NCBI RefSeq assembly: GCF_019469425.1
Contig: NZ_CP048272.1
Coordinates: forward strand, 1,860,001-1,924,000
Direction of reading: 5' to 3'
DNA length: 64,000 nucleotides
Source: Bifidobacterium asteroides
Lineage (GTDB): Bacteria > Actinomycetota > Actinomycetes > Actinomycetales > Bifidobacteriaceae
Position 1 is the first letter of the stretch. Every line of letters starts with the position of its first letter. Shown here in pieces: positions 8,928 to 20,000 of the stretch. The notes beneath the pieces were generated by a model. That model had not been told where the DNA came from, ran no database searches, and saw only the letters and a list, made by a program, of their open reading frames with translations. A program made the position numbers and the translations under genes.

Positions 8928-9087
8928 TCTGGCATCTCTTCCCGCCTTGCTGGGAATCCACGCGTCGCGCAAGAGCCGCGACATACGGATCCCAGGTAGG
9001 CGGTGGTCACAAAAACAGGTTGACATCCCGGATTCAGATTGCCGCCGTTTTCCGAAGTTCAGGGGGTGAACAGCAGAGGCGTTCAGC
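8928..9087. other. Short spacer between pseudogene and acpS
   Basis: No gene, RNA or clear terminator is seen in these 160 bases. Confidence 0.4.
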
Positions 9088-9579
9088 TCACGACAAGAGC
9101 CGTTCCAGTATGACAACCGCGGAAGCCAGTCCTGCGTCGTGGGTGAGGGAAATATGCCATGCCAGCCGATCGTTTCCATCAGCGCCCAGGGAATCAGACA
9201 GAGCCAGTTGCAGATCTTGCGCCAAATAGACACCAGGTCTGCCCCGGCTATCATCCAGGATCTCAATTGCACCCCAAGGGAAGTCATCCAGGGCATAGGG
9301 GGCACCCCTCTCTTCAAGCGCCTCAGACCAGGCCTTCAGAACAGCCTCCTTGCCGGCCCAACGGACTGCCAGGTGCGATTCGGAATCATCGCCCTTGACC
9401 CGGGCCCGCTCTTGGGACTGCCGTCGCTCACGGACTGAAAACAAACTGCTCATCCGAGTACCTGGCATGGCCAACCGCTCGGCGAAATCGGCTATGAAGA
9501 CCAGATCATGCCCCAGTCCCAACACAGTTTTCTCACCCGAAAAACCCATGATATGAGTATGCCCTTGATGGAAGGCCAT
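9088..9579 (-). CDS. acpS: Holo-[acyl-carrier-protein] synthase AcpS
   Basis: 4'-Phosphopantetheinyl transferase that would load the ACP domain of the type I FAS encoded upstream. Seen: LGLGHDLV with the Mg-binding Asp near the N-terminus, FSVRER, RWAGKEAVLKAW (the canonical WxxKEAxxK element) and a C-terminal WHISLTHDAGLASA. Length is 163 residues from ATG 9579, which has AGGA nine bases upstream; a TTG at 9585 and an ATG at 9549 are alternatives. It lies 1.5 kb after the FAS stop with two small genes between, a distance consistent with a shared role rather than one tight operon. Confidence 0.92.
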   Translation of the reverse strand: MAFHQGHTHIMGFSGEKTVLGLGHDLVFIADFAERLAMPGTRMSSLFSVRERRQSQERARVKGDDSESHLAVRWAGKEAVLKAWSEALEERGAPYALDDFPWGAIEILDDSRGRPGVYLAQDLQLALSDSLGADGNDRLAWHISLTHDAGLASAVVILERLLS

Positions 9580-9856
9580 CGGCAAGTCCTGGGTCGTCAG
9601 TCAAAAGCAGGGATTGGAGGTCAGCTTAGACACATACACCTGGTGGGACCAGCCCTTCCTACTGCCTCGCGACCAGACCCATACGGCCCATTCAAGCGCC
9701 ATTCCCAGCTTCAGGCGGTCGCTCCACATATAGCAGGCATTCGGCTCCATGGCGCATAAGACATCTGGCGGCAATACGGCCGGGCATGGCATCTCAATCC
9801 GGATTCCAATCCTGTTTCATGGCTGCCGTGCCATATCTCCGGACACGTCGCAGCCA
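9580..9856. other. Spacer between the lipoprotein gene and acpS
   Basis: About 277 bases. A frame of about 50 codons ending at 9601 exists on the minus strand but has no ribosome binding site or recognisable feature, so no gene is called. It may hold the acpS promoter. Confidence 0.4.
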
Positions 9857-10273
9857 TCAGGAAGCAGGTTCGAACAGGGCCAGCAACCTTGTCCCCTCGT
9901 TCTGGGTGCAGGCGAGCTGATGATTGCCGCCGACGATCGAGGACTCGGCAAAGGCAAAGAAATTCTTCCCCTGTCCTGCGGGGTAATTGAGGTTTGAAGA
10001 GGAGGACCGCATTGTTTTGCCGTCGACAGTGCACCGCCCGGCATCCACCTTGCGCAGGTCCGGCCTCATCGCGAGGAGGTAGACGGTACCCTGCTTCTTG
10101 GCGGAAATAGTCACTTTGCCGCCATCCCCGGTCAGGTCGTATGTCTTCATTGCGGCGAATCTGCCGCTGACATCTTCCAAGCTCGGCTCCGAGCGGGTGG
10201 AACCCCCGCACCCAGCAAGGGAAACAGCCCCGGACATAATCGTCAGAACCAATGCCAGCAGTCTTGTCTTCAT
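9857..10273 (-). CDS. Small lipoprotein of unknown function
   Basis: Starting at ATG 10273 (GGGGA just upstream) the product is 138 residues. It opens MKTRLLALVLTIMSGAVSLA followed by the lipobox Cys (LAGC), so it is a predicted lipoprotein anchored to the outer face of the membrane. The mature part is about 115 residues, Ser/Gly/Thr-rich, with two further cysteines that could form a disulfide. A longer frame to 10354 is rejected because it would bury the signal peptide. No family is recognised. Confidence 0.75.
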   Translation of the reverse strand: MKTRLLALVLTIMSGAVSLAGCGGSTRSEPSLEDVSGRFAAMKTYDLTGDGGKVTISAKKQGTVYLLAMRPDLRKVDAGRCTVDGKTMRSSSSNLNYPAGQGKNFFAFAESSIVGGNHQLACTQNEGTRLLALFEPAS

Positions 10274-10477
10274 GGCTTCCCCTATCTGGATTGAACCATG
10301 CAATGCCCGCCACACTACGGGTATTACCCAGTTGAGACAAACACTACCAGACATTCCATCTCAGCACCAGAGACCCCTGATGGCTCGTCCGGAGTCCGGA
10401 ACCACTGGTCATCCCCATTGTCAAAGACCACCCAAGCCCGGGTTCAGAATTGACTCTGATCCCAGGCTGCCGACGGA

Positions 10478-10837
10478 TCAGAACCGGAAGGTCGGCATGA
10501 CGAAGGGCTGGCTGATCCCGCCATGCATGAAGAAGGCAATGACGATGGCCAGCAGGCTCATCACCAGGCCGAAGATGACCATGACCTTCCCCTTGTGCCG
10601 ACCGCCGCTCCGAGCGAAGAAGAACCCCAGCAGTGAGCAGATGACCCCGAGGCCGCCCAGGCAGAGGGCCACCAGATCAATCTCTTTGAAGAAAGAGGCC
10701 AGCAGGGCGACGATTCCCAACACCAGGCTGACGATGGCCATGGAGCTGACCGGGCGGCTGTCCGGACCATCGGCCTTCATCTCGCCATGATTATCCAACT
10801 GACTACTGCCTTGGTCCCGGTTATCCTGATCAACCAT
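10478..10837 (-). CDS. Small membrane protein with three hydrophobic segments (DUF4190-like)
   Basis: This is a 119-residue protein. A polar N-terminus of about 30 residues is followed by hydrophobic stretches at about 33-50 (VSLVLGIVALLASFF), 54-74 (VALCLGGLGVICSLLGFFFA) and 84-105 (VMVIFGLVMSLLAIVIAFFM). The order, SMAIVSLVLGI opening and the short GG-containing turns resemble the DUF4190 family of small actinobacterial membrane proteins; this is from memory of the family pattern, not a search. It sits between FAS and acpS in the same direction. Function is unknown. Confidence 0.7.
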   Translation of the reverse strand: MVDQDNRDQGSSQLDNHGEMKADGPDSRPVSSMAIVSLVLGIVALLASFFKEIDLVALCLGGLGVICSLLGFFFARSGGRHKGKVMVIFGLVMSLLAIVIAFFMHGGISQPFVMPTFRF

Positions 10838-11028
10838 TGTCCGACCTCTTCCCTTCTGGTTGCAAAGAAGGCCATCCGGTCCTCATATCCATCATGGTAT
10901 GAGCCAGGCGGACTCCGTTGAGAACGCGAATCACCTACCCCGTTACCATCTACACAGAATCCACCATTATCAGCCTCTGCAACCACCTGCCTGACGCCCA
11001 GACGAACAAATCAACCACTGCCAGACAA

Positions 11029-11076
11029 GAAAACGGCCTGTTCCGGCCCGGCATAAACCGAGCAGGAGCAGGCCGT
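11029..11076 (-). terminator. Predicted terminator after the FAS gene
   Basis: On the minus strand ACGGCCTG pairs with CAGGCCGT across a G+C-rich inner region and is followed by TTTTCTTG. It begins about 16 bases after the FAS stop, so the acc-fas transcript probably ends here and the small downstream genes are transcribed separately. Confidence 0.65.
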
Positions 11077-11091
11077 CGCAGGCCGTCAGGT

Positions 11092-14000
11092 TCAGGATCG
11101 GTCGTAGTATCCGTCAGCACCAAGGCGGGCATTCGGATCCAGGAGCATGGCCTTTTCGACCTCGTGGCCGACGTAGCCGCGGCCGTCCTCGTGGAAACGA
11201 CGATTGTCAATAGACTCGTAGAGCGGGACCCGGCCCATGCGCCCCTCCTCCAGGCGGCGCTGTCCAGAGGCCAAGCGGTCGTTGGCCCGGTGACGCCAAG
11301 CATCAAGGGCCTGCCGACCGGAAGCCTTGAGCACTGCCGCCTCGAAGGCTCCAGGGCTGACGATGACCCCGATGCCGGAGACGTGGCCGAAGCCCAGGGA
11401 GGTGACTAGCCCGGCCTTGACCTTGCCCACCTTGAGGGGCTGCTCCAGCCAGACCAGATGGTCGTCACGCTTTAGGACCGGATCCACGCAGTCCAGGGAG
11501 GCGTTGGCCGGAATGACCCCAGACCGGAAGAGCTGGGTGAGTCCGTTGATCTGGAAGATGCAGGCACCGCCCTTGGCGTGGCCGGTCAGGCTCTTCTGGG
11601 AGATGACGTAGAGCGGGTTCCCATCCGTCCGTCCGATGGCGTGGGCCAGGGTGTTGTGCAGCTCGGACTCGTTGGGGTCGTTGGCGTTGGTGGAGGTGTC
11701 ATGCTTGGAGACCACCGCGATGTCGTCAGGGGCCACGCCCAGCTTGGCCAGCGAGCGCACCAGATCCGAGTCCTTGCCGCCCATGCCGGCGGCCAGAGCC
11801 CCCAGCCCAGGTGCGGGGATGGAGGTGTGAGCGCCGTCCGCGAAGGAGTGGATGTATCCAACTACGCCAGCCACGGGCAAACCCATGCGCAGTGCGATGT
11901 CTCCCCTGGTCAGGAGGATCGTTCCGCCGCCCTGGGACTCCAGGAAGCCGCCGCGCCGACGGTCGTTGGCCCGGGAGAAGAACCGGGGCTGGATGCCTTT
12001 GGCGTACATTTCGGCGGAATTGGCGGTGGCGTTCATGTTGCCGAAGCCGATGACCGACTCCACGCCGATGTCGTCGATGGCACCCGTGACCACGAAATCC
12101 GCCTTGCCAAGGGCGATCTTGTCGGCGCCCTCCTCGAGGGAAACAGCAGCCGTGGCGCAGGCCGAAACCGGCTGGACCATGTTGCCATAGCCGCCGATGT
12201 AGGACTGCATGACGTGCGCGGCCACCACGTTGGGCAGCGCCTCCTGGAGGATGTCCGTGGGGATCTCCTTGCCCAGGAAGCGGTCCAGGTAGAGCTTGCG
12301 CATGGAGGCCATGCCGCCGAAGCCAGTCCCCTGAGTGGAGGCCACCTTGGAGGGGTGCACCGCCTGGAGGATCTCCACTGGGGTGAAGCCGGCCGACAGG
12401 TAGGCGTCCACGGTGGTCACGATGTTCCAGAGGGCGATCTCGTCCACATCCCCGACCATTGAGGCCGGAATACCCCACTTGACCGGATCGAAGCCTTGGG
12501 GGAACTGACCGCCCACAGTCCTGGACATGGTGGCCCGACGTGGTACGCGGATGCGGGATCCGGGCAGACGGGTGACGGTCCACTCGCCGGACTGCCCGTC
12601 GCGGGCGACGCTGGTGTGGTCCGGATCCTGGGCCACATACTCCTCGGCCATGTCCTTGGTGGGCACCGAGAAGGCCACATCGTGATCCAGGAAGACGTCG
12701 ACTTCCTCTTCGTCGGTGCCCTGGAGGTAGTCGGAACCCATCCCATCATCGAAGGGACGGATGCCGGAGCGGGCCACCACCTGGTCGTGGTAACGCTCGG
12801 CGATGTCCTGCTCGGGCACCAGCTCGCCGTCAGTGTCGTACCAGCCCGGCTTGGGGCTGTCCTGCCACTCGACCAGACCCATGTTCCAGGCCAGTTCGAG
12901 GACGGCGGCGGCGCTCAGGTCGACTTGGCCGTCCGAATGGATACCCATCTCGGCCTCGAAGCGGGTGCGGCCGGAACCCCAGGGGCCCATCTCGCCGATG
13001 GATACGATAACGATCTGATCCTCGGGCCGAGCGGTCACGCCCTGCCAATCCTGCAGGTCTACCGGAGCCTGAGCAGGCACCCGGGGTGTGGGCAGGGCCT
13101 TGATGACCCGGTCCGGATCCCTTTCGGCATCTGCAAGCGCATCCCCGGGCTTTCCGGCTGGAGTCGGCGTCGACGAATCGTCGTCCTGGGCAGCCTCGGC
13201 CTTCAGGGCCTTAAGATCTAGCGGGCTGGAGCCCAGGCCGCCGGTAAGGTCGGCCTGAAGCGGGGTCTGAAGAGCCTGCTGGCGAGCCTGGACAGTGCAC
13301 AGCTCCAACAGAGAATCAGCCATCTGCTCGGTGGAGTAGGTGCGGATGCCATGGCGCTCCACGACTTGGACCAGCGGATCATTGCCGCCCATGAGTCCGG
13401 TGCCACGGACCCAGCCGATCAGCGGGTGGGCGAAGGTGACCCGGCCGGACCAGTCCTGCTCGGGGTGGGACCGGTTGACGATGGCGTCCAGGGCGGCCTT
13501 GACCTCCCCGTAAGCTCCGTCGCCGCCGAACATGCCACGGTTGGGCGAGCCGGGCAGGACCACATGCAGACGGTGGTCGACATCGGTGTCCGCCCCGATA
13601 CTGGCGAACCCGGCGATCTGGCGTTCCAGGCTCCAGAGCATGAGCCGGGCCTGGGATTCGAAGAGCCGGCCCGAGTCGGCCATGGTCCCGTGCATGGCGG
13701 GGGCTGCGAAAGGCAGCAGCAGGGTGGGCTCGTAGGCAGGCTTGAGCACGGTGGTCGTAGCACCCGTGGTCTTGCGCTGCTCATTGCCGACCCAGTCGAC
13801 CAGGGCATCCACATCCCGGTAGCTGGACAGGTTGGCGGGCACGATCCAGAGACGGGCACCGCCCACGGCATGGCGACGGTAGAGGTCGCGTGCCCAGATG
13901 ACGGTCTGCGGCTTCAGGGAGTGGCAGACGGCGATGACCGTCGCACCGCCCTCCAGGAGGCCGGCAGTCAGAGATCCCGCGATGGACTTGGATGCCACGC

Positions 14001-17000
14001 CGGTGACCACGGCCACGTCCTTAGCGAATCGTGCGGCAGTCTGGTCCGAGTCGGCAGGGGTCATGGCCTGGTCGGCGATTCCGCTGAAGACCCGGGCCAG
14101 ATCCTGCTCGCCGCGTTTGCCTGCCTGCTTGGCGTACCAGACGGCCTGATCATGCACCTCGCGCCCGGCTCCTACGAAGCTCAGGCGGCTGCGGTCATCA
14201 TCATGCTCGTGGTAGATGTGAGCCAGATCCTCGCGAGCGCTGGCCCAGCGATCGTCGAAGAGGACGGCGCGTGAAGCCTCGAACCGTGGCGCCACCTGCT
14301 CGGGCCAGTCGCTGCCCAGCTCGGCATCAACGGCGGCCACGACGGCTGCATCCTCATTCTCGCCGGGCTGGACGGTCGGGGGCTTAAGCCCCAGCTTGTC
14401 TAGGAGGAAGCGGGCGGTGGAGGCCAGCACACCCTCAGAGCCAGTCACCTGGGCCGCGAAGGCATCCAAGGCGGCGGAGTCAACCACGGCACCGCCAGCG
14501 GCACCACCTGCAGAGGGCATGGAGACCGTGACGCCGTGACGCTGGGCCACCTGCTGAACGGCCTGGTCGATCAGAGCATTGGCCGCGGCCACAGTGGAGA
14601 CGGCTTCAGTAGGCAGGAGGGCCAGGTCGCCGCCACGCGAAGAGGCACCCTCGCGGGTATCCAGGACCAGGCTGGCTACAGTGGCCGAGACCCAGCCAGC
14701 ACCCAGCTGCCAGACATCGGTGACCCGCTGCTCAACCTGCTGCAGCTTGATGCCTGATGGGCCGAAGAGGTCACGGATGCGCTCACGCACGATGTCGGAG
14801 AGCACCGGGCCGAAGGGCCGATAGTTGGGGGCCACCTTGTTCACCAGGGCGCTCAGGTCAGTCATGCTGGCCTCGGCCGCACCGTCCACGCTGGCCACGC
14901 CCAGCTCGGAGCTGATGTCCATCAGCAGCTGGTTGCGTCTGGAGGAGACGCCGTTGGTCAGGGTGTCGGTGGTGTCGGTCTGCCCGATCTGCTCGGGGCG
15001 AATCTTGGTGGAGTAGGCCAGCAGTACAGCGATGGCATCCGAAGCCCTGAAGGGCAGGTCGGCTACATCGGCGCCCGATGGACCGCCGGTCGCCTGACCT
15101 GGAGCCGAGCCGTCTCCAGCAGGGGCCGGGGCTGGAGCCGACTCAGGGGCAGCCGTTGGTGCCGGAGCTGGATCGGGGCTGGAGTCCTGGACCGGAGCAG
15201 CTGTGATCTCCTCCTCCACCGGGGCCATGGGATCGGTGTCGGTCAGATAGACCCGGCTCTCGTCCCTGCCCAGGTTGTAGACGCTCACATGACGCTCGCG
15301 GAAGTCGGGCAGCTTCAGGGTCTTGGTAGCCAAGTTGGCCAGGGTGGGCGAATGGCCCAGCCCTACCTCGATCAGCTGCTCCACGCCCAGACCGCCCTGC
15401 TCGGGGGCGTCAAACATGATCGCCTGGGTCTCGATCCAGCGCACAGGAGAGGCGAACTGCCAGGAGAGCAGCTCGGTCAGCAGCAGGCGGCCAAGCTTCT
15501 GGTCGTCGGCAGCATACTGGTCCCAGACCTGGGGATCGTCCAGAGCCTGCTTGATGCGTTCGGAGGGAACCGCCTCCAGGATGGAGGCCGCAAACTCCTT
15601 GGTCATCTGGAAGGGCCGTGCAACCAGGTTGGGTATGTAGCGACCCTCCAGGCGTGAATAGTCGATGTGTTCGGGCAGCAGGGCATCCAGGGTGTCGCGG
15701 AACTCAGGCACCCCCTTGCGCAGCAGGGTGGAGTGGAAGGGCACGTCGATGCCGGGCACATACATGAAGGCCGGCTTGCCGCCCGCCTCCTTGGCCCGGC
15801 GGTTGGCATCGGCTCGCAGGTATTCCAGGCCGGCGATGGTACCGGCCACGGCGTACTGCTGACCAGCCAGATTATAATTGACGATCTCAAGGAATTCACC
15901 GGACTCCTTGGACACGGACTCCACATACTGCTTGACACCGGAGTCGCCCACACCGAACTGGTTGGGACGCAGGGCGCCCATCCGGTAGTTGCTGCGCCCC
16001 TGCTCGTCGCGTTCGATCAGGGAGTGCATGGTGGACCCGCGGTGGAAGACCAGCTCCAGGACCGTCTCCAGGGACATGACCCCGGCGAAGGAGCTCAGAG
16101 CATTGTACTCGCCCAGAGAGTGGCCGGCGAAGTAGGCGGGCCAGATGTCCATGCCGGACTCACGCAGGCGTGCGGTCTGTGCGAAGGCCACGGTTGCCAG
16201 GGCCACCTGGGTGAACTGGGTCAGGTTGAGCAGCCCCTCCGGATGGTGGTAGGTGACTCCCTTGGCCGTCAGGGTATGCGGGTTATCACGCACCACAGCC
16301 AGGATGGAGAACCCCAGCTTGCTGCGGGTCAGGGCATCGGCCCGTTCCCAGGTCTCACGGGCGGCCGGAGACTTGGCCCGCTCGTCAAGAACCATGCCCT
16401 GCTGCTGGATTCCCTGGCCGGGATAGACGTAGGCGGTCCGTGGTGCTCGGGCGATTGCCGTGCCGCGGGAGACCAGCTGGCCGTCGATCCTGCAGGTGAC
16501 CTCCAGGACCAGGCCGCCATGGCGGACCTTGCCCACACGCTCCAGGCTGATCTCCACCCTGTCGCCCAGCTGGACCATGCCGTACATGTTGTAGGTCCAT
16601 CCGGCGATCTCGTAGTGGATGCCCTGCTCGTCGGTGGCTTGCGCCGCGTACTGAGCGGTGGCCGACAGCCACATGCCGTGCACCAGCGGCGCAGACAAGC
16701 CGGAGACAGCAGCGCCTCGTTTGGAGGTGTGGATGGGATTGAAGTCCCCGGAGGTGCGTGCGAAGGCGGTCATGTCCTTGGGGGCGGTGACGGTGACACG
16801 GCGCAGCAGCCTGCGGGGTGTATCCACGGTGTCGGCACGGATGCCGCCGTACTCGGGGGCCTCCTGAGGCAGCTGGTTGCTGTAGGCGCGGCCACGGATG
16901 GCGAAACGCTCGACCTCGCGGGCCAGCACGGTCCCGTCCTGGGCGGCGTGGACCACGTGGATGGTCACCACCCGACCGGAGGCGGACTCCTGGTAGGGCT

Positions 17001-20000
17001 CGGCCCAGCTGGTCAGTTCGATCCGCTGGCCGGTGTACTTCAGCAGGCGCTCCTCGCTGACCTCCAGCTCAATCAGGTGATCCAAATGGACCGCGTTGAG
17101 CAGGCCCTCGATGATAGGGAAGCCATCCACATAGACGGATCCCAGGGCTGCGTAGATGGCCGGCCAGGCCGGACCTACCAGGGCGTCAGGGGCGAAGCCG
17201 GAGGGGATCAGCGCATCGGGCAGGGCGCCTCCGGTGGCCGCCTCATGGTCGAAGCCCAGGTTGGATGCCAGGGTGTAGCCGCTGTGGGCCAGGCCGAAGG
17301 GGTGGTCAGGGTCGTCATCGTCCCTCTCGATGACAGGCATGGCCTCCAGCCTGTCGCCGGTGATGGTGGTGTTGCCGATGCCGGCTGTATCGGCCAGCAT
17401 GGCGTAGACGTCCTTGGGCAGGCGGCTGCGGTCGACCACAGGGAAGAGTCCGACCTGGTCGCTCTTGAGGGTCAGCGGCACGACGATGTCGCGCACCGCA
17501 TGCCGGTCCAGACCGCCGTCAGGGTCGTCATCCCAGTAGGTGTCCAGATGGATGTCCAGGTCGTAGTGCTCGCCCTGGTCGTCCTGGCCGGTGGCGGTGA
17601 TTGTGTAGTTGGGGTCGTCCATGACCGTCCCGTAAGCCGGATTGGCCATCAGGTGGCCCACCCAGGAGATGTTGGGGCTGCGGCGGATGAACTCCTGCGC
17701 GTCAGCGGCGCCTGCCAGCTGGCTGTAAGCCTTGGCTGGGCCCTTGCCCAGATCGCGCACCCGGTCTATGGCCGCCTGCTCGAACCGTCCCAGAATGGAG
17801 GCCACCGGCTCGTCCACCGTGGTGATGCCCGCCACGGAGATGGGCCCGGGGATGGCCCTGACCGAGTCGGCGCCGTAGCGGGGGTCCTCTGACTGCCAGA
17901 GCTGATCCTGACCCCACCAGCGCAGCAGATCGTTGTCGATGACCGGCACGAAGGGCATGGGCTTGGGGTACTCGCGCACCAGGGCGGGGAACCAGGCCAC
18001 GTCGGTGGGCACCACCTTGAGCTCTGCTGCCTGAGGGTAGACCTCATGCAGCCGACGAAGCGCCTGCTCGGGCTCGGCCACATCCTGCCTGGAGACGAAG
18101 ATGGAGTCGAACTCGCCGCTCTGGCGCTCGCAGACACGGGCCTCGATGCGCCGCAGCAGGTGCAGGAAGCGGTCGATGTAGGTGTCATCGGCCCAGGGGC
18201 AGGCCAGGTCGGCGAAGCGCTGGGCCCAGTCCTGGTAGGTCATGGTCTCCAGATCGCCGAAGTAGGGCTTGGCGGTCTTATTCAGAGCCTCGATGATCTC
18301 TCCACGGCGGGTCTCCAGCTCCTCGGGGTGCTTCATGACTCGGACCAGCAGGCGGCCGCATTCGGCGGAGGAGTTCTCCATCTCGTAGATGTCGGCGTGC
18401 AGATGGCTCAGGCCGGAGCCTACGCCTCCCACAGACTTGCCGCTGGGCACCCACTTCTCGCCCATGGGGGCGAAGGGGTCCGGATCCGGAGTCGAGCTGT
18501 CGATGCCGGGAGTGGCTACCAGAGCCCGTTTGATCTCGGGATTGGTATGGGCCTCCTTGGCGGTCATGGCCGCTGTGCCGATCATGACGCCGTCCACGGG
18601 CATGTCCGGCAGGTTGTAGGCGCGGGACCACTGGCCGCTGATGTAGTCGGCCGCCCGCTCAGGGGTGCCGATGCCGCCGCCGGCCACCAGGACAATGTTG
18701 GGGCAGGCGCGAACCTCGGCGTAGGTGGTCGAAAGCAGGTCGTCCAGGGACTCCCATGAGTGGTGGCCGCCGGCGGCCCCTCCCTCGACCTCCATCAGAA
18801 TGGGGGTGGGGGCGACCTTGCGGGCGATGGCCACAACCTGACGGATCTGGTCTACCGTGCCGGGCTTGAAGGCCACATAGGGGAAACCCTCCTCGTTGAG
18901 CTGACGGATCAGGGTCACGGCCTCGTCCAGCTCGGGGATGCCAGCAGAGATGACTACCCCGTCGATGGGGGTGCCGGAGGCACGTTTCTTGGGCACGATA
19001 TGTTGGCTGCCGAACTGGAGGTTCCACAAATAGCGGTCCATGAACATGGCGTTGAACTCGACCGTGCGGCCCTCCTGCAACTGGTCCTCCAACTGGGACA
19101 CATGGCGGTCGAAGACCTCGGCGGTCACCTGGCCGCCACCGGCCAGCTCGGCCCAGTAGCCGGCGTTGGCGGCCGCAGCCACAATCTCGGGCTCCACGGT
19201 GGTCGGGGTCATGCCGGCCAGCATGACCGGGGGCTTGCCGGTCAACCGGCTGAAGGCGGTCTCCACTCGAGGGCCAGCCGGGGTCTCAAGCAGGCGTGGG
19301 GCCAGCTTGGACCAGTCCTGGGTTCTGGCCGGGTCCTCCTCCATGGTGGACAGCTGCGCGCGCCGGGCCTGGTTGGAGGCCTCGACCACGCCCACACCGG
19401 TGCCCTGGACCAGGTTGTCCACCAGCTTGCCCAGGGTCTCGCCCGGGCCCAGATCCACCAGCCAGAGGGAGGCGGCATCCTGCTGGTCCATGACCTCGGC
19501 GATCCGGCCTGCCCAGTCGGCATGGTTGAGCAGGACTTCCTCGGCCAGGACCCGGGCGCGCTCGGTGTCCAGACCGCAGCGGGAGGCCCAGTCCACGCTC
19601 AGATCTACAGCCTCCTTCATGAGCGGCGAGTGGAAGGGCAGGGTCACATCCAGGTACTCCAGAACCGGAGAGAAGGCGGTTCCGCCACGGACCTTGTCTT
19701 CGCGCAGCTGGAGCTGGTGCTCGCTCTCCTTGCTCGCCTCGATGGCGAAGGCAGCCAGATCCTCCGGGTAGCCGGACAGGACCAGGTTGCGATCCGAGTT
19801 GGTCACGGCCACGCTGATGGGGCCGCGAGCGCCAGGCACCCGGTCGACCAGGACCTCCACCTGACGGCGGGTGGCGCCGCGCACCGAGAGCATAGGCGTG
19901 GCTTCACCCTGGCGATGGATGCCCAGACGACGGGCCTGGCGGGTTCCGGCCGCGCCGATCAGCATGGCGGTGGCCAGAATCTGGTCGATAGCGCCCTGGG

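Noticed and set aside
9601-9750. Short minus-strand peptide gene of about 50 codons
   Set aside because: No ribosome binding site, no hydrophobic or motif signature, and nothing to distinguish it from chance.
9711-10340. 209-codon minus-strand frame over the lipoprotein gene
   Set aside because: The overlapping frame with a clear signal peptide and lipobox is the better gene.
15667-17892. 741-codon open frame on the plus strand inside fas
   Set aside because: It is antisense to the FAS dehydratase/MPT part. Its Gly/His/Val/Gln-rich composition is what high-G+C coding DNA gives in the opposite strand, and there is no ribosome binding site or family motif.
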